64,000 nt of DNA, from positions 1-64,000 of the forward strand of contig JAUJNO010000013.1 of NCBI GenBank assembly GCA_030448125.1. The letters run 5' to 3'. The stretch comes from Rubrobacteraceae bacterium (GTDB lineage Bacteria > Actinomycetota > Rubrobacteria > Rubrobacterales > Rubrobacteraceae). Shown in pieces: positions 60,320 to 64,000 of this stretch (within the stretch, counting starts at the first letter, position 1; the number at the start of each line of letters is the position of its first letter). The notes beneath the pieces are model-generated. The model worked only from the letters and a program-made list of their open reading frames with translations, ran no database searches and was not told the DNA's origin. The position numbers were made by a program, and so were the translations under genes.

Positions 60320-61348
60320 CTAGAGTTGGAAGCCCTGCGTCCCGGCGTCGGGCTCGAGGGCGTGAATGGTGTCTACGAATCGTACCATACGGGGCTCGGT
60401 CGACATAACCACGGTGTGCGTCCGGGCGCCGCCGCGGAAGTACCTGACCCCGTACAGGGTCTCTCCCGGCGTGATTCCGGTCGCCGCGAAGACCACGTCT
60501 TCGTCCCGGATCAGGTCGTCGAGGGCCAGCTTCTTCTCCGGGTCGTCGAGGCCGTACTCTCTTAGCTTCTCGACCTGCGAGCGCTGGGTGGGCCACATCT
60601 TGGCCTGTATCTCCCCGCCGAGGCATCTTATGACGGCCGCGGCCAGGATGCCCTCGGGCGCCCCCCCGATCCCTATGATGGCGTGCAGCTCGGACCCGCG
60701 CAGGCCCACGGCGATGGCCGGGGTAAGGTCGCCCTCCTGGCGGATCTGGATGCGCGCGCCGGTCTCCCTTATCTGCTCGATGAGGTCCTCGTGTCGGGGC
60801 CTGTCCAGGATCGCCACCGTTATCTCCGACGTCCTCCGGCCGTTCGCCTCGGCTATCGCGTGCATGTTCTCGTCCACCGGCGCGTCGATGTCGATGCTGC
60901 CCCTCGCGCGCGGTCCCACGATGAGCTTGCTCATGTACATGTCCGGCGTCTGGAGCATACTCCCCCGCGGCGACGCCGCCACCGCCGAGATGGCCCCCTG
61001 CTGTCCCCGCGTCAGCAGGTGCAACCCCTCAACCGGCTCAACCGCCAAGTCCACCTCGGTCTCCCCGGCGCCCAGAACGTCCCCCACGCTCAAGATACCG
61101 GGCCTGGTCTTAAGTGGCCGCATCTGGCCCCGCTCGTCGAGCCGCTCCTCTCTCAAGATCGCCACTCGCCCCAAAACCCCGACCCTGTCAAGCTCCTCCC
61201 GAAAGACCTCCGTAGCCAAAGTGTAGGCCTTCTCCGGTGCCCCGGACCCTTCGAGGCGCGCCACATTGAGGGCGACCTGCTCGGTCACGGAGGCGTACTC
61301 GATGGCCGAAGCGGCCACGCTATCAGGGCGTAACCTAGCCAAGCTCAT
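60320..61348 (-). CDS. glpX: Class II fructose-1,6-bisphosphatase
   Basis: GlpX dephosphorylates fructose 1,6-bisphosphate in gluconeogenesis. The 342 residues are full length, with DLAVEPVEGLHLLTRGQQGAISAVA (metal site), the DMYMSKLIVGP segment, GIGGAPEGILAAAVIRCLGGE and ATGITPGETLYGVRYF near the C-terminus. The start used is conventional. Upstream, 61349-61488 holds no gene; I see only a short T-loop-like sequence there that does not fold as a tRNA. Confidence 0.92.
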   Translation of the reverse strand: MSLARLRPDSVAASAIEYASVTEQVALNVARLEGSGAPEKAYTLATEVFREELDRVGVLGRVAILREERLDERGQMRPLKTRPGILSVGDVLGAGETEVDLAVEPVEGLHLLTRGQQGAISAVAASPRGSMLQTPDMYMSKLIVGPRARGSIDIDAPVDENMHAIAEANGRRTSEITVAILDRPRHEDLIEQIRETGARIQIRQEGDLTPAIAVGLRGSELHAIIGIGGAPEGILAAAVIRCLGGEIQAKMWPTQRSQVEKLREYGLDDPEKKLALDDLIRDEDVVFAATGITPGETLYGVRYFRGGARTHTVVMSTEPRMVRFVDTIHALEPDAGTQGFQL

Positions 61349-61488
61349 AGTGGACGCTCACCCAACCTCCCTTGCCCTACGGTATTCCACGAGTGGTGGG
61401 AACGCGAGTCCTATGCGGAGTTCCCGTAGAGATAGTGCGAAACGGTCCGGGGTTCGATCCCCAACGACCGATGCATCGTAGGTCCTAA

Positions 61489-62871
61489 TTATACACTAAC
61501 AGGCCCGACCGGACCATCTGTCCCGTTCCCGAACTCCGCGGCCACCTTCTCCACCAGCTCGAGGAGCGCCCCATCCAGGAGGCCATCGCGGCCGTCGGTG
61601 TTGCCAGGGGCAACCACCGGGTCGTTGTCGCAGTAGAAGACCGGCTTCTCCTCTTCGGCGCCCCGCCGCGTCACCACGTCCACCGCCGCCGCCTTGATCT
61701 CCGTCAGGTACGCCTCCACACCCAAGCCCCGCATCTCCTCCAGATCCCGGGCCAGCCCCTTCCGGTCCGACAGGCTCCCCGACGCCGCGACCACCTCGCA
61801 GCCGTATCGCTCCTCGAGATGCCGGCAGAGGATTTCCAGTACTGACCGGGGCGCAGTCGAGACGTACGCCACCTTCAGGTTACGCACCTCCCCGACCGGC
61901 CGCGGCCTGAAGACCGTCGGTATAACGTGAAGGCTCGGCTTGACCTCGCGCACCGCCTCCACGATGCTCCGCACCCTCTCCGCGCCCGCCATCGGCTCCT
62001 CGCTCATCGTCAGGAGCAGGAGGTCCGAGATCAGCAACCTGTAAGCCCCGAGGAAGCCGGACACGTACTCCGGGTCCTGGTGGGCGCCCGCGACCAGGAC
62101 GCGTCCCCCGACCGCGACCGGTGGCGCCGCCGCCCCCGAGCCGTCGAAGACCGTCATACGGGTATCGAGCCCGTTCGCGAGCCTCGCGCCCTCGAGCACG
62201 TTCGAGACGAACGGCTCTCCCGCGAGGCCGCCGCCGCACCTGCGGCAGCCAACGGTCACGACCCGGCTCAGGGCCGCCGTCTCGTAGTAGTCGCTCGCCG
62301 CGTGCGCCCCGCGTGAGAGGGCGTCGAGAAGATAAGCGCCCCCCACCTCCATCTCGTGGCCCTTTATCACCTCCGGCTCGGGCGGTCCTCCCCGGCCCAT
62401 CGAGACGACCCCGGGCGCGAAGCCGTTCTCCGAGAGCAGCCGGGCCAGGTAACCGGAGACCGCCGTCTTACCGACCCTCTTTCCGGTCCCGATCACGGCC
62501 AGCGAGGGCTTCGTCGAGACCGCGTGGTACTCCGGCGGACGCAGCTCGAAGTCGCTCCCCGTGTACCGGGCGCCCGCCGCCAGGACCAGCGAAGCTATCC
62601 GCATCCGCTCCCTGTACCCCACCACCGGCTCGTCCGAGAGGTCCACGACGACCTCGACCTCGTGCGCTCGGAGCGCCCTCTCGACCGCCGAGACCGGGTC
62701 TTCGGCCTTTACGAGCGGCACGCCGTAGTCGGTCCCTTCCTTGAGCTTCTCCGTGCCGCCCAGAAAGGCAGCGGCCACGCCCTCGAGACCGAGAGATTCT
62801 TCTACCGTTCTCATGGCGTCGAGGACGACGGGCGGGTAGTGCTCGCCGTCTATGAGGAAGAGCGCCCGCAC
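61489..62871 (-). CDS. cpgS: Cyclic 2,3-diphosphoglycerate synthetase
   Basis: The enzyme closes 2,3-diphosphoglycerate to the cyclic form with ATP; the product is a thermolyte and phosphate store in methanogens. From the GTG at 62871 the protein is 460 residues, about the length of the methanogen enzyme. The N-terminal FLIDGEHYPPVV, the P-loop-like VIGTGKRVGKTAVSGYLA near residue 145, VVSMGRGGPPEPEVI and FDGSGAAAPPV support the call. The start has a weak ribosome site. It lies 14 bases after the metallophosphoesterase gene, so the two are co-transcribed. Confidence 0.85.
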   Translation of the reverse strand: MRALFLIDGEHYPPVVLDAMRTVEESLGLEGVAAAFLGGTEKLKEGTDYGVPLVKAEDPVSAVERALRAHEVEVVVDLSDEPVVGYRERMRIASLVLAAGARYTGSDFELRPPEYHAVSTKPSLAVIGTGKRVGKTAVSGYLARLLSENGFAPGVVSMGRGGPPEPEVIKGHEMEVGGAYLLDALSRGAHAASDYYETAALSRVVTVGCRRCGGGLAGEPFVSNVLEGARLANGLDTRMTVFDGSGAAAPPVAVGGRVLVAGAHQDPEYVSGFLGAYRLLISDLLLLTMSEEPMAGAERVRSIVEAVREVKPSLHVIPTVFRPRPVGEVRNLKVAYVSTAPRSVLEILCRHLEERYGCEVVAASGSLSDRKGLARDLEEMRGLGVEAYLTEIKAAAVDVVTRRGAEEEKPVFYCDNDPVVAPGNTDGRDGLLDGALLELVEKVAAEFGNGTDGPVGPVSV

Positions 62872-62885
62872 GACGCAGGGTAGGG

Positions 62886-63719
62886 CTACCGGTCGCCCAG
62901 GGAAGAAGGGCCACCGTAAGGGGAGCTGGAGATCTCCGAGTCTATCCTGTCCTCGAAGCGCGAGTACTCGTGGGTTTCGGCGTCGAAGTCCACGATCAGC
63001 TCTCGCTCCTTGAACGGGTACTTCCGAAAGACCCTTACCCTCCCGTTCTCGATCTCTATTATGTTGTAGCAGGGCCGGGTGTTGCCCCGGAGGCGCGTCG
63101 TGGAGGCGGTGCCGGCGTTCACGATGAACATGTTCTCCAGCCTCCACGAGTACGGCACGTGCTTGTGCCCGGAAAGGACCAGGTCCACGTCTAGCTCCGA
63201 GAGGAGCTCCAGGATGTCCCCCGCGTCGAAGATGATGTTCCGCTCGCGGCCCGTGCCGGGGATCGGGATAAGGTGGTGATGCACCACGAAGATCTTGAGC
63301 TTATCCCCCGCGCTCTTGAAGCAGTCCCGGATAAACCCGTAGTGCTCGCGGCCCACCCGCCCGTCGTTCAGGTCCGGCTCCGAAGAGTCTACCCCCATCA
63401 TGATCGCGTCCTCGAACTCGATCACCGAGTAGCGCTCCCCGAAGAGCCGCTCGAAGTGTATGTAGCCGACGTTCCTGGAGTCGTGGTTGCCCGGTATCAC
63501 CATCAGGTTCTCGCACCGGAACTGCCCCACATACTCGGCCGCCTGCTCGAACTCCTGGCGATAGCCCGCGTCCGTGAGGTCCCCCGAGACCACGACCGCC
63601 GTCGGCTCGTAGTCGTTTATCTCCAGGATCGAGCGCTCCAGGAGGTCCGGGATAAAGTACGCGCTCCCGCAGTGGATGTCGCTGATCTGGCAAATCGTCA
63701 AACGGCCGTCGTTGCTCAT
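62886..63719 (-). CDS. Calcineurin-like metallophosphoesterase (CpdA-like)
   Basis: The 277-residue dinuclear metal phosphoesterase has all motifs: QISDIHCGSAYF (D-x-H), VVVSGDLTDAG (GDxxD), VIPGNHDSRN (GNHD), VVHHHLIPIP and VLSGHKHVPY (GHxH). It resembles 3',5'-cyclic nucleotide phosphodiesterases. Because it is in an operon with the cyclic 2,3-diphosphoglycerate synthetase, a cyclic phosphoglycerate or its precursor could be the substrate (inference). Cytosolic; no signal peptide. Confidence 0.88.
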   Translation of the reverse strand: MSNDGRLTICQISDIHCGSAYFIPDLLERSILEINDYEPTAVVVSGDLTDAGYRQEFEQAAEYVGQFRCENLMVIPGNHDSRNVGYIHFERLFGERYSVIEFEDAIMMGVDSSEPDLNDGRVGREHYGFIRDCFKSAGDKLKIFVVHHHLIPIPGTGRERNIIFDAGDILELLSELDVDLVLSGHKHVPYSWRLENMFIVNAGTASTTRLRGNTRPCYNIIEIENGRVRVFRKYPFKERELIVDFDAETHEYSRFEDRIDSEISSSPYGGPSSLGDR

Positions 63720-63934
63720 TTCCCCCCGGGGTACTCGTATCGGATCAACCGGCTATACACAAGTATAACGAAGCCAAGTCGAAACGTGTTAAAGGAAGCG
63801 TTAAGCCCGAAGACATCACCGGACACGACGAGTTGCGTGCCAATCGTTCTGGCGGTACCGGAACCCTCTTCGCCGGGCGCCCCCGAGCCCGCAACGTCTC
63901 ATCGCCCGGAGGAAGCACCGCCCGGTGTGTCCGT

Positions 63935-64000
63935 TCAGCGTGCGCGTAGCTTGCGCCTGAACTCGCGGGAGCTCGCCGTCTCGAAGGCGGCGAGGGCCGC
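63935..64000 (-). CDS. Possible C-terminal end of a gene running off the window
   Basis: The last 66 bases read on the minus strand as an open frame ending AFETASSREFRRKLRAR and a TGA. Twenty-one residues are too few for an assignment. The 215 bases between this stop and the metallophosphoesterase start contain that gene's promoter and nothing else I can identify. Confidence 0.35.
   Translation of the reverse strand, partial: AALAAFETASSREFRRKLRAR

Noticed and set aside
61425..61480. Possible tRNA 3' end (GGTTCGATCCC) upstream of glpX
   Set aside because: Only a 4-bp stem forms around the T-loop-like sequence, and no matching acceptor or anticodon arm lies upstream.

Overview
The window is high-GC DNA from an actinobacterium, most likely Rubrobacter or a close relative. 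I infer this from protein style, GTG/TTG starts with strong Shine-Dalgarno sequences, and the gene order rho-rpmE-DUF1385-prfA-prmC-tsaC-glyA-upp-comEB-atp-murA. No 16S rRNA is present to prove it. Nearly all genes lie on the minus strand, so operons read from high to low coordinates.

Layout. (1) 0-1.2 kb holds two divergent, paralogous small unknown proteins. (2) 1.3-11.4 kb is a genomic island inserted in tRNA-Arg(TCT). A 44-bp piece of the tRNA is repeated at both ends, and a broken tyrosine recombinase sits just inside the left end. Cargo: a broken DUF389 membrane gene, a sulfotransferase, a broken GpgS/MpgS-like glycosyltransferase, and an overlapping operon of methyltransferase, membrane glycosyltransferase, GntA/YqcI-type haem N-oxygenase and DUF1989 protein, then an alpha/beta hydrolase, an SDR and a small membrane protein. 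(3) 11.4-26.7 kb is core chromosome: tRNA-Gly, tRNA-Pro, murI, a zinc alcohol dehydrogenase, tmRNA, smpB, rnr, a decayed metalloprotease-like gene, ftsEX, an LmeA-like gene, prfB, secA, hpf, comF and a sugar nucleotidyltransferase. Two AT-rich inverted-repeat insertions flank comF, one carrying a four-helix-bundle (S23) gene. (4) 26.8-41.7 kb is a complex I locus with nuoA-B-C-D-H-I-J-K-L-M-N and no nuoE, nuoF or nuoG. Divergent to it lie a ferredoxin gene and a NuoF/RnfC-like gene. A 2.9-kb segment (nuoD interior to nuoJ) is tandemly duplicated with visible divergence, and single-base indels crowd the locus on both sides of one intact copy. (5) 41.8-64 kb: an M20 peptidase, murA, the full F1Fo ATP synthase operon (with an unusual N-terminal extension on beta and acidic tracts on alpha, beta and gamma), pyrimidine salvage, glyA, translation genes, rho, glpX, a cyclic 2,3-diphosphoglycerate synthetase and a metallophosphoesterase.

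How the genes may work together. The nuo and atp loci form the energy-conserving core. Lacking EFG, complex I would need another electron donor, and the divergent ferredoxin plus NuoF/RnfC-like pair is the obvious local candidate (inference). The island operon looks like a compact tailoring pathway: N-oxidation, methylation and glycosyl transfer, with sulfation, hydrolysis and redox enzymes nearby. tmRNA, SmpB and RNase R form a trans-translation cluster.

Caveat: the frameshifts in the nuo region may be real decay or sequence/assembly error. The sequence alone cannot settle this.
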